Origin: JAGLTA01 sp034660735
GTDB taxonomy: Bacteria; Patescibacteriota; Patescibacteriia; JAACEG01
Direction of reading: 5' to 3'
Length of the DNA: 6,716 nucleotides
NCBI GenBank assembly: GCA_034660735.1
Contig: JAYEJQ010000076.1
Span: 1 to 6,716 of the forward strand
A program made the translations under genes and the position numbers. This document shows positions 1 to 4,881 of the stretch, piece by piece. How positions within the stretch are numbered: the first letter of the stretch is position 1; every line of letters starts with the position of its first letter. A model generated the notes under the pieces. It had not been told where the DNA came from, searched no databases, and saw only the letters and a list, made by a program, of their open reading frames with translations.

Positions 1-1179
1 GCGGATAGAATGCGACCGAAAACGTTTGACGGTTTCGTGGGGCAGGAAAAACTTTTAGAAAAAGGAAAAATTTTGCGGAAAACAATTGAGATTGATTCTA
101 TATCGTCAATGATTTTTTGGGGTCCTCCAGGATCAGGAAAAACAACTTTGGCTTCCATAATCGCCAAGATTACAAAAGGAGAATTTGTGAAATTAAGCGC
201 GACATCAAGCGGGGTAAAAGATTTAAGAAAAGAGATAAAGAACGCGGAAGAAAGAATAAGCGGAAATAAAAAAACAATTCTGTTTATTGACGAGATACAC
301 CGCTTTAATAAATCTCAGCAGGATATTTTGTTGCCGTATGTGGAAAACGGAACAATTATTTTAATAGGAGCGACAACTGAAAATCCGAGTTTTGAAATTA
401 ACAGCGCTTTACTGTCCCGATGCCGTGTTTTTGTTTTAGAAAAATTAAATTCAGAGCATATAGAGGAAATTTTAAAAACCGCCTTAAAAGATGAAATTGA
501 CGGTTTAGGAAAATTAAAAATAAAAATAGAAAAAGGATGCTTGAAATTTCTTGCTGAAATATCCGACGGCGACGCGCGGACTGCTTTAAACGCTTTGGAG
601 TTTTCTGCTAAAATGTCAAAAAAGATAGACAAAAAAATAATAAAAGAAGCGCTGCAAAAATTTATCAATTATGATAAAGACGGCGAAGAGCATTATAATA
701 TTATTTCCGCCTTGCATAAATCAATACGTGGCGGAGACGCGGACGCCGCGCTGTATTGGCTGGCAAGGATGCTGGAATGCGGCGAAGAACCGCTTTATAT
801 CGCGCGCAGGTTAGTTCGGTTTGCATCGGAGGATATTGGGATTGCCAATTCGCTCGCGCTTAATCAAGCTGTTGCCGCTTATCACGCCTGTCATTTTATC
901 GGGATGCCTGAATGTTCTGTCAATCTCGCGCAAGCAGTTGTCTATTTGGCGAAGAGTAAAAAGAGCAATAAATTATATAAAGCTTATCAAAAAGCGGTTG
1001 ACGATGTGAAAAAATACGGCGGACTTCCTGTTCCGATTCACATCAGAAATGCTCCAACCAAACTTATGAAAAATTTAGGATACGGAAAAGATTACAAATA
1101 TTCCCCTAATTTTGACTATAAAGAGAAACAAGAATATTTTCCAGACGAATTAAAAAATAGAAAATATTTAGAGTTTTAA
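1..1179 (+). CDS. rarA: Replication-associated recombination protein A (RarA/MgsA AAA+ ATPase), 5' partial
   Basis: RarA is a cytosolic clamp-loader-like AAA+ ATPase that acts at stalled replication forks and ssDNA gaps. Residues are counted from the ATG at 10. Walker A is GPPGSGKTT (38-46), Walker B is ILFIDEIH (90-97), sensor 1 is GATTENPSF (120-128), the SRCR arginine-finger region is 136-139, and sensor 2 is DGDARTALNALE (186-197, R190). The C-terminal half has the RarA signature 'DGEEHY', 'AALYWLARMLE', 'ARRLVRFASEDIG'. The frame is open to base 1 (A-D-R before the first ATG). Family members normally begin with a short leader ending in RMRP, so this ATG is the internal Met of RMRP and the true start lies upstream, outside the window; roughly 5-20 residues are missing. 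The stop is TAA, 5 bp before a tRNA gene. A housekeeping gene; the stretch around 721-780 is locally GC-rich. Family assignment is secure. Confidence 0.96.
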   Translation, partial: ADRMRPKTFDGFVGQEKLLEKGKILRKTIEIDSISSMIFWGPPGSGKTTLASIIAKITKGEFVKLSATSSGVKDLRKEIKNAEERISGNKKTILFIDEIHRFNKSQQDILLPYVENGTIILIGATTENPSFEINSALLSRCRVFVLEKLNSEHIEEILKTALKDEIDGLGKLKIKIEKGCLKFLAEISDGDARTALNALEFSAKMSKKIDKKIIKEALQKFINYDKDGEEHYNIISALHKSIRGGDADAALYWLARMLECGEEPLYIARRLVRFASEDIGIANSLALNQAVAAYHACHFIGMPECSVNLAQAVVYLAKSKKSNKLYKAYQKAVDDVKKYGGLPVPIHIRNAPTKLMKNLGYGKDYKYSPNFDYKEKQEYFPDELKNRKYLEF

Positions 1180-1184
1180 ATTTT

Positions 1185-1268
1185 GGAGAGTTCGCCTAGA
1201 GGCCTATGGCACTTGCTTGGAAAGCAAGCGGGTTAATCCCCACGCGAGTTCGAATCTCGCACTCTCCG
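1185..1268 (+). tRNA. trnS: tRNA-Ser(GGA)
   Basis: A complete class II cloverleaf folds by eye. The acceptor stem GGAGAGT (1185-1191) pairs with ACTCTCC (1261-1267). The D stem is GCC (1194-1196) with GGC (1208-1210). The anticodon stem CTTGC (1212-1216) pairs with GCAAG (1224-1228) around the loop TTGGAAA, with anticodon GGA at 1219-1221. The long variable arm has a GGG/CCC stem (1229-1243). The T arm is GCGAG-TTCGAAT-CTCGC (1244-1260). The discriminator is G at 1268, as expected for serine tRNA. The next bases are CAG, so CCA is not encoded and must be added after transcription. It reads UCC and UCU serine codons. Serine tRNA genes are frequent integration sites for mobile elements, and accessory genes begin directly downstream here. 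Confidence 0.97.
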
Positions 1269-1277
1269 CAGATTACT

Positions 1278-1304
1278 AAATTTGTTTTAAACCAAGTCAA
1301 ATTT
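1278..1304 (+). other. AT-rich hairpin just after the tRNA
   Basis: AAATTTG (1278-1284) and CAAATTT (1298-1304) form a 7-bp inverted repeat with a 13-nt loop, followed by one more T. It is positioned where a tRNA transcript would end, but the stem has only one G-C pair and there is no T tract. It is at best a weak terminator and may be chance in AT-rich sequence. Confidence 0.15.
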
Positions 1305-1389
1305 TACAACCAACAGCAAGTAAATAATTTAAAAAAACGTTTGACAGGCTTATTTCTAAAAGTGAAGAGTTGAAATTTTTAGTCGGCTT

Positions 1390-1422
1390 TAATTGTCTTG
1401 ATAAAATTAAAAAACAATAAAA
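1390..1422 (+). repeat. Direct repeat copy A, upstream of fic
   Basis: The core AATTGTCTTGATAAAATTAA (1391-1410) matches 2434-2453 at 19 of 20 bases. With a one-base gap the match runs on through the following A-rich stretch for about 32 bp. This copy starts exactly where the resemblance to PLD-like proteins stops (after ...FLVGF). Together with copy B it brackets the fic gene and its promoter, about 1.04 kb apart. Possible meanings are a recombination or insertion scar, or two remnants of one gene end, since both copies can be read as LDKIKK. Confidence 0.5.
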
Positions 1423-1425
1423 TAT

Positions 1426-1510
1426 CGTGAATTTGCGTGAAATATTGATAGTATTCACGCTATATTGACAAGGAAGCGTGAATATGATACAATCATAGTA
1501 ATAATTCACG
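1426..1510 (+). promoter_or_regulatory. Cluster of five CGTGAA/TTCACG operator-like half-sites
   Basis: Five copies of one hexamer occur in 85 bp: CGTGAA at 1426-1431 and 1436-1441 (direct, 10 bp apart), TTCACG at 1454-1459, CGTGAA at 1477-1482 and TTCACG at 1505-1510. Flanks extend the identity to ATTCACGCT (1453-1461) and AGCGTGAAT (1475-1483), a perfect 9-bp inverted repeat. The fourth site lies in the promoter spacer and the fifth in the leader. The first, second and third sites are upstream of or next to the -35. This arrangement is typical of a repressor operator. The likely binder is the downstream Fic protein's own C-terminal domain or a regulator encoded elsewhere; that part is inference. 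Confidence 0.65.
1465..1493 (+). promoter_or_regulatory. Sigma-70 promoter of fic
   Basis: TTGACA (1465-1470) is a perfect -35 box. A 17-bp spacer leads to TACAAT (1488-1493), one mismatch from the consensus -10. Transcription would begin near 1500, giving a leader of about 24 nt before the ATG at 1524. The spacer contains an AGCGTGAAT operator-like half-site, so occupancy would block RNA polymerase. Such a strong promoter covered by repeats suggests a gene kept off by repression. Confidence 0.75.
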
Positions 1511-1523
1511 AAAAATTAAAAAT

Positions 1524-2402
1524 ATGCCGATAACAAAAAAAACAAAAGATAAAATATATGAGCTTAAAAAAGAATATGATGGTTTAAAAAAAGACAAGCA
1601 ATCTCTTTTAGATATTGTTTTTGAAGCGGAACTTCCGGAATCAGTTTATAATTCTAATGCTATTGAAAATTCAACCTTAACTATAGCGGAAACAGAAAAG
1701 ATATTAATGGAAATGGAAGTGTCTCGCGATGTCTCCGTGCGGGAAATATTTGAAGCAAAAAACTTGGCGCGCGTATTTGAATATTTAAAAAAGAAAATAA
1801 ACGTTAAAGAAATAGATAAAGATTTTATTTTATTGCTTCATAAAATGTTAATCTCAAATATTAATGACGATATCGCAGGCAGATTTCGCAAGCAAAATGA
1901 GTATGTCCGCGTAGGGACGCATATCGCGCCAGCTCCTGAGCATATTGAAGATATGATGGACGCGCTTTTGTTGGAATATTCAAGCAACGACAGAGATTAT
2001 TTTTTGGAAAAAATTTCCAAGTTTCATTTGGAGTTTGAAAATATCCATCCTTTTTGCGATGGCAACGGGAGAATTGGACGAGTGCTTATGAATTTTCAGT
2101 TGAGGCAATTGGGATTTCCGCCGATTATAATTCGTGATAAAGAAAAACAATTGTATTATGGCTCATTCGGAGAATATAGAAATAGCAACAAGAAAAAAAT
2201 ATCCATTATGAATAAGGTTGTTGTTTTGGCTTTGTTTGAATCATTCCATAAAAGATTGGCGTATCTAAAAGGAAAACAAATCATAACTTTAGCCGATTAT
2301 TCCAAAAAATCCGAAGAGTCGTTAAAGATACTTTTAAATAAATCCAAAAGACAAACTATTCCAGCCTTTAGGGAAAAGGGGGCGTGGAAAATTGGGGCTT
2401 AA
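1524..2402 (+). CDS. fic: Class II Fic family protein (predicted AMP-transferase) with C-terminal HTH-like segment
   Basis: 292 aa. Fic enzymes transfer AMP (or another nucleotide moiety) from a nucleotide to a Ser/Thr/Tyr hydroxyl of target proteins. The catalytic motif is complete: HPFCDGNGRIGR at 175-186, with H175 as base and R183/R186 for phosphate binding. The inhibitory motif [S/T]xxxE[G/N] is present near the N-terminus as SNAIEN (S44, E48, N49), placing the self-inhibited class II type and removing the need for a separate antitoxin. The C-terminus (about 252-291, ending 'TIPAFREKGAWKIG') resembles the wing of MerR/excisionase-type HTH domains ('IPAFRVG.RWRI'), so DNA binding is plausible. 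Its own promoter carries repeated CGTGAA half-sites, which suggests autoregulation. The ATG at 1524 lacks a Shine-Dalgarno but fits the promoter. The target protein cannot be predicted. Confidence 0.93.
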   Translation: MPITKKTKDKIYELKKEYDGLKKDKQSLLDIVFEAELPESVYNSNAIENSTLTIAETEKILMEMEVSRDVSVREIFEAKNLARVFEYLKKKINVKEIDKDFILLLHKMLISNINDDIAGRFRKQNEYVRVGTHIAPAPEHIEDMMDALLLEYSSNDRDYFLEKISKFHLEFENIHPFCDGNGRIGRVLMNFQLRQLGFPPIIIRDKEKQLYYGSFGEYRNSNKKKISIMNKVVVLALFESFHKRLAYLKGKQIITLADYSKKSEESLKILLNKSKRQTIPAFREKGAWKIGA

Positions 2403-2432
2403 TTTTTTTGTCGCATAAGATTTTGGCGGAAT

Positions 2433-2464
2433 TAATTATCTTGATAAAATTAAAAAAAATAAAA
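2433..2464 (+). repeat. Direct repeat copy B, downstream of fic
   Basis: AATTATCTTGATAAAATTAA (2434-2453) differs from copy A at one base, and the match continues with a single-base gap to about 2464. It begins 30 bp after the fic stop. After the repeat, one frame stays open to a TAA at 2504-2506, ending 'EIIIAIENQ'. I do not recognise that peptide and do not call it a gene. Confidence 0.5.
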
Positions 2465-2484
2465 GATGAAAAAAAAGAAATTAT

Positions 2485-2494
2485 AATCGCGATT
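2485..2494. promoter_or_regulatory. Perfect palindrome AATCGCGATT upstream of the abiE promoter
   Basis: A 10-bp perfect palindrome, with a GC-rich centre standing out in very AT-rich DNA, lies about 20 bp upstream of the abiE -35 box. It is a possible regulator site, but with one copy and no partner, function is only a suggestion. Confidence 0.25.
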
Positions 2495-2514
2495 GAAAAT
2501 CAGTAACAAAGTTC

Positions 2515-2543
2515 TTGCTAAAAATATAGAAATATGCTATTAT
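2515..2543 (+). promoter_or_regulatory. Promoter of the abiE operon, extended -10 type
   Basis: TTGCTA (2515-2520), 17 bp, then TATTAT (2538-2543) preceded by TGC (2535-2537), which makes an extended -10 element (TGn-TATTAT). Transcription would begin near 2550, about 35 nt before the abiEi ATG. It is the best promoter-like match in the 182-bp gap. Confidence 0.6.
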
Positions 2544-2552
2544 AATTCTATA
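2525..2552. promoter_or_regulatory. Inverted repeat around the abiE -10 box (likely AbiEi operator)
   Basis: TATAGAA (2525-2531) and TTCTATA (2546-2552) form a perfect 7-bp inverted repeat with a 14-bp spacer that holds the -10 hexamer. AbiEi antitoxins are known from the streptococcal system to repress their own operon by binding inverted repeats in the promoter through an N-terminal winged helix. The position over the -10 fits that mechanism. Repeat composition is all A/T except one base per arm, so chance cannot be excluded. Confidence 0.45.
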
Positions 2553-2584
2553 CATTCCTAAAAAGCGGAATAAAAAGAAACATT

Positions 2585-3202
2585 ATGCAATTTTTTGAAT
2601 TAAAAACGAGATTAAGCAATTTTTTGGTTTTTTCTACAAAGGATATAGAAAAAATTGATTCTGAATTTCATAGCCAAAGATTAAGTGAGTGGCAAGCAAA
2701 AGGATATATTAAAAAAATAACCAAAGAATATTACATTTTTTCTGATTTAGAAATAAATGAATCAGTATTGTTTTTAATTGCCAATAAAATATATTCGCCG
2801 TCTTATATTTCTTTTGAGATGGCTTTTTCGTATTATAATTTAATACCAGAGGCAGTTTACGGCGTTACTTCAGCTGCTTCTAATAAAACAAATAATTTTA
2901 AAACTGATTTTGGCGAGTTTATCTATCGTCATATTAAGTCGGAATTGATGTTTGGATATAAGCTAATCAAATACAAAGATCAAAGTTTTAAAATTGCGGA
3001 AATTGAAAAAGCCCTGCTTGATTATTTTTATCTGAATACGCGCCTAAAAACAGAAAACGATTTTATTGAAATGCGTTTTAACGGCGAGGAATTTAAAGTT
3101 TTGGCGAATATTGATAAATTAAATAAATATTTAAAAGTTTTTAATAATAATGCCTTAGAAAAAAGAGTGAAAAAATTTTTAAAATATATAAATTATGCTT
3201 AG
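2585..3202 (+). CDS. abiEi: AbiEi-family antitoxin / transcriptional regulator
   Basis: 205 aa, cytosolic. AbiEi is the antitoxin of the AbiE type IV toxin-antitoxin system: it counteracts the AbiEii nucleotidyltransferase without a stable direct complex and represses the operon. The N-terminal ~55 residues look like a winged helix ('RLSEWQAKGYIKKITKEYYIF'-type, helix then hairpin). The central part carries the family hallmark 'YISFEMAFSYYNLIPEAVYG' (about 76-95), then 'VTSAASNKTNNF', 'FGEFIYRHIK' and the C-terminal 'IAEIEKALLDYFYL'. The promoter and inverted repeat just upstream fit autoregulation. The stop overlaps the start of the toxin gene by 8 bp, so translation is coupled. The DNA is extremely AT-rich (8 G/C of 60 bases at 3121-3180), unlike rarA, which suggests acquisition. 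No good ribosome binding site is seen. Confidence 0.88.
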   Translation: MQFFELKTRLSNFLVFSTKDIEKIDSEFHSQRLSEWQAKGYIKKITKEYYIFSDLEINESVLFLIANKIYSPSYISFEMAFSYYNLIPEAVYGVTSAASNKTNNFKTDFGEFIYRHIKSELMFGYKLIKYKDQSFKIAEIEKALLDYFYLNTRLKTENDFIEMRFNGEEFKVLANIDKLNKYLKVFNNNALEKRVKKFLKYINYA

Positions 3203-3971
3203 TTTATCTCAAATAGAACAATCCTATCCGGAAAATCTCCGCGCTTTTAAGAAAAATATTCTGCGAGAATATTTGCAGTATAAAATTTTGGAAATTATTT
3301 TTAATTCTAATTTTGCCGGAAGCTTGTCATTTTTAGGAGGAACTGCTTTACGAATAATCTACGGAAATACTCGTTTTTCTGAGGATCTTGATTTTGATAA
3401 TTTTGATTTTAATAAAAACGATTTTTTCGCGCTGACGAAAGAGATTGAGAATGGGCTTAAAAAAGAAGGATGTGAAGTGGAAATTCGCAATGTATTTAAG
3501 GGCGCTTATCGTTGCTATATTAAGATACCAAAAATTTTGTTTGATAATGAAATTTCAAATTTAAGAGAGGAAAAGATTACGATTCAAGTAGATACTGTTC
3601 CGCATAATTTTAATTATGAGCCAGATAAAAAAATTTTGAATAAATTTGATGTTTTTACTCAAATTTTATCTACTCCGTTAGACATTCTTCTATCGCAGAA
3701 AATTTACGCGGTTTTTAATCGTAAAAGAATAAAGGGCAGGGATTTTTTTGATATAGTATTTTTACTTTCAAACACAAAACCGAATTATGATTATTTGGAG
3801 AAAAATATAAATATAAAAAATAGCGGAGAGTTAAAGAAAAAAATAATTAGTTCCGCGGAGAAAATTAATTTTAATGAGCTTGCAAAAGATGTTGAACCTT
3901 TTTTGTTTTATCCTAAAGATAGCAAAAAAATTAAAATGTTTTCTGAATATATTAAACAAATTGAATTTTAG
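3195..3971 (+). CDS. abiEii: AbiEii/AbiGii-family nucleotidyltransferase toxin
   Basis: 258 aa. It is the toxin of the AbiE pair, a DNA polymerase beta-type nucleotidyltransferase that halts growth during phage infection. Related mycobacterial MenT enzymes add nucleotides to tRNA acceptor ends. Catalytic signature: GGTALR (48-53) then RFSEDLDFD (60-68), with D64 and D66 as metal ligands and D133 in 'IQVDT' as probable third acidic residue. The conserved C-terminal motif is K169 with RKRIKGRDFFD (176-186). All expected motifs are intact, so the toxin is probably active. The ATG sits inside the last codons of abiEi (8-bp overlap), fixing both the start and the operon. The substrate is not deducible from sequence. 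Confidence 0.92.
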   Translation: MLSLSQIEQSYPENLRAFKKNILREYLQYKILEIIFNSNFAGSLSFLGGTALRIIYGNTRFSEDLDFDNFDFNKNDFFALTKEIENGLKKEGCEVEIRNVFKGAYRCYIKIPKILFDNEISNLREEKITIQVDTVPHNFNYEPDKKILNKFDVFTQILSTPLDILLSQKIYAVFNRKRIKGRDFFDIVFLLSNTKPNYDYLEKNINIKNSGELKKKIISSAEKINFNELAKDVEPFLFYPKDSKKIKMFSEYIKQIEF

Positions 3972-3972
3972 G

Positions 3973-3988
3973 TTATAAATTATTAGAC
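3973..3988 (+). repeat. Short direct repeat, copy 1 (TTATAAATTATTAGAC)
   Basis: A 16-bp sequence starting one base after the abiEii stop that recurs at 4024-4039 with one mismatch. Copy 2 lies inside the decayed rhuM-like frame. It may be a small duplication; the AT-rich composition makes it weak evidence. Confidence 0.35.
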
Positions 3989-3992
3989 AACT

Positions 3993-4126
3993 ATGCAAAA
4001 AGATAAATTAAACAAATGGGAAATTATAATTTATTAGACTTTTAAAAAAAGGTTAATTTAAAGGTGCGGTTTGAAAATGAAATTGTTAATATTTAGTTGA
4101 ATAGGAGTAAAATAGAAGTGTGGTAA
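3993..4126 (+). pseudogene. Remnant of a rhuM-like gene (N-terminal part only)
   Basis: The ATG at 3993 opens MQKDKLNKWEIIIY followed by TAG (4035-4037) and ACT. The intact RhuM at 6476 starts MKNENQKN then SIIIYEG, and many RhuM proteins have 'IIIYQT' here, so TAG looks like a mutated CAG. In another frame the segment 4064-4087 reads VRFENEIV against VRFEGETV in the intact gene. At DNA level GGTGCGGTTTGA (4063-4074) is identical to 6544-6555, and 4063-4087 matches 6544-6568 at 20 of 25 bases. A further stop (TAG, 4094) is followed by LNRSKIEVW, plausibly the 'VWL.Q.Q.A.LF' segment. The remnant therefore has two nonsense codons, at least one frameshift and no C-terminus. It begins 21 bp after abiEii and ends just before radC. 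The end coordinate is approximate. Confidence 0.6.
4024..4039 (+). repeat. Short direct repeat, copy 2 (TTATAATTTATTAGAC)
   Basis: Matches 3973-3988 at 15 of 16 bases, 51 bp downstream. It overlaps the codons for IIIY and the premature stop in the rhuM-like remnant. Confidence 0.35.
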
Positions 4127-4156
4127 TTTTATTAAATTAATTTTGTAAAGTGAAAT

Positions 4157-4828
4157 ATGGCAAAAATAAAAGATCTGCCAAAACACGAACAGCCTCGCGA
4201 GAAGCTGATTGAAAAAGGCGTTAAGAATTTACGGGATAGTGAACTTATGGCTGTTTTATTGCGGACTGGGATTGAAGGAAAAAATGTTTTAAAAGTGTCG
4301 GAAGAAATATTAAATAAATTTCCAAAGAAAAAACTTTTGGCGCTTGATTTTGAAAAGTTGTCAAAAATAAAAGGAATAGGCGCTGGAAAAGCGTGCTTGC
4401 TTTTAGCGGCGTTTGAATTGACAAAGAGAGCTTTGGATGTTGAAGACAATAATTTACCTATTATTAATAACGCGAAAGACGCAGTCGCGCAAATACAAGA
4501 ATTACGGATTGCCAAAAAAGAGCATTTTGTTGTTCTATATTTAAACGCGCGAAATCAATTGATTCATAAAGAAACAATTTCAATCGGAACTTTAAATGCC
4601 AGTATTGTTCATCCGCGAGAAGTGTTTAAGCCAGCGATTGAATGTTTAGCTGCAAGCATAATAGTAGCGCATAATCATCCGAGCGGGGATACGGAGGAAT
4701 CGGGCGATGATATAGATATAACTAAAAGGTTATTTGATGCTGGAAAAATTTTAGGGATTGAAGTTATTGATCATATAATAATTACAAAAGATAAGTGGAA
4801 GAGTTTTAAAGACGAAAATTTAATTTAA
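4157..4828 (+). CDS. radC: RadC family JAMM/MPN-domain protein
   Basis: 223 aa, the usual length. The N-terminus begins with the family pattern 'DLPKHEQPREKLIEKG..NLRDSELMAVLLRTG'. A helix-hairpin-helix is seen at about 68-88 ('LSKIKGIGAGKACLLLA'). The JAMM/MPN metalloprotease-like domain follows from about residue 103, with 'EHFVVLYLNARNQL', 'GTLNASIVHPREVF' and the zinc motif HNHPSGD (172-178), completed by S182 and D185. All predicted metal ligands are present. The old DNA-repair role of RadC is doubtful, because the classic E. coli radC102 mutation lies in recG. RadC relatives are common in mobile elements and near defence genes, which fits this location. It lacks a clear Shine-Dalgarno and I find no convincing promoter. 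It is likely transcribed together with hsdM, 53 bp downstream. Confidence 0.95.
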   Translation: MAKIKDLPKHEQPREKLIEKGVKNLRDSELMAVLLRTGIEGKNVLKVSEEILNKFPKKKLLALDFEKLSKIKGIGAGKACLLLAAFELTKRALDVEDNNLPIINNAKDAVAQIQELRIAKKEHFVVLYLNARNQLIHKETISIGTLNASIVHPREVFKPAIECLAASIIVAHNHPSGDTEESGDDIDITKRLFDAGKILGIEVIDHIIITKDKWKSFKDENLI

Positions 4829-4881
4829 AAATTATAAACCCATTGCAACTTATAAAATCCACAGGAAAATATAATAAAACT

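Larger units (their letters stand above)
1272..1422 (+). pseudogene. Decayed N-terminal fragment resembling PLD-like-domain helicases
   Basis: Two adjacent reading frames read like one protein. The frame from 1272 gives ITKFVLNQVKFYNQQQ then VNNLKK. Adding one base in the seven-A tract at 1331-1337 moves to the frame giving TFDRLISKSEELKFLVGF, then NCLDKIKKQ and TAA at 1421-1423. The pattern 'KF..N......LKK....LI..S.ELKFLVGF' is, from memory, the start of PLD-like nuclease/helicase proteins found in defence loci, where FLVGF is normally followed by a YFSG-like stretch. Here that continuation is missing. The first codon is ATT where ATG would be expected. The fragment thus has no start, one frameshift and a lost C-terminus. 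It begins 3 bp after the tRNA. The family match is recalled, not searched. It could also be a chance open stretch. Confidence 0.4.

Noticed and set aside
10..12. ATG at 10 as the real rarA start
   Set aside because: The frame is open upstream (A-D-R) and family members have RMRP after a short leader, so the gene runs in from outside the window.
1341..1346. Another TTGACA upstream of fic
   Set aside because: No acceptable -10 lies 16-18 bp downstream, and the bases read as part of the decayed coding fragment.
1297..1509. 70-codon open frame on the minus strand across the fic upstream region
   Set aside because: It runs antisense through the promoter and operator cluster, has no recognisable domain, and AT-rich DNA readily gives such frames. 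The + strand signals explain the region better.
2441..2506. Small open frame after fic ending EIIIAIENQ
   Set aside because: It is only about 21 codons from a TTG, lies on the direct repeat, has no recognised homologue, and is lysine-rich as random A-rich DNA would be.
4083..4113. TTGTTA...TAAAAT as a radC promoter
   Set aside because: The spacer is 19 bp, both boxes are weak, and the stretch is explained by the rhuM-like remnant.
4843..4881. TTG start giving hsdM 13 extra residues
   Set aside because: HsdM proteins begin near 'KEQER.ELHR'; the ATG at 4882 gives a normal N-terminus and shares its context with the next gene.
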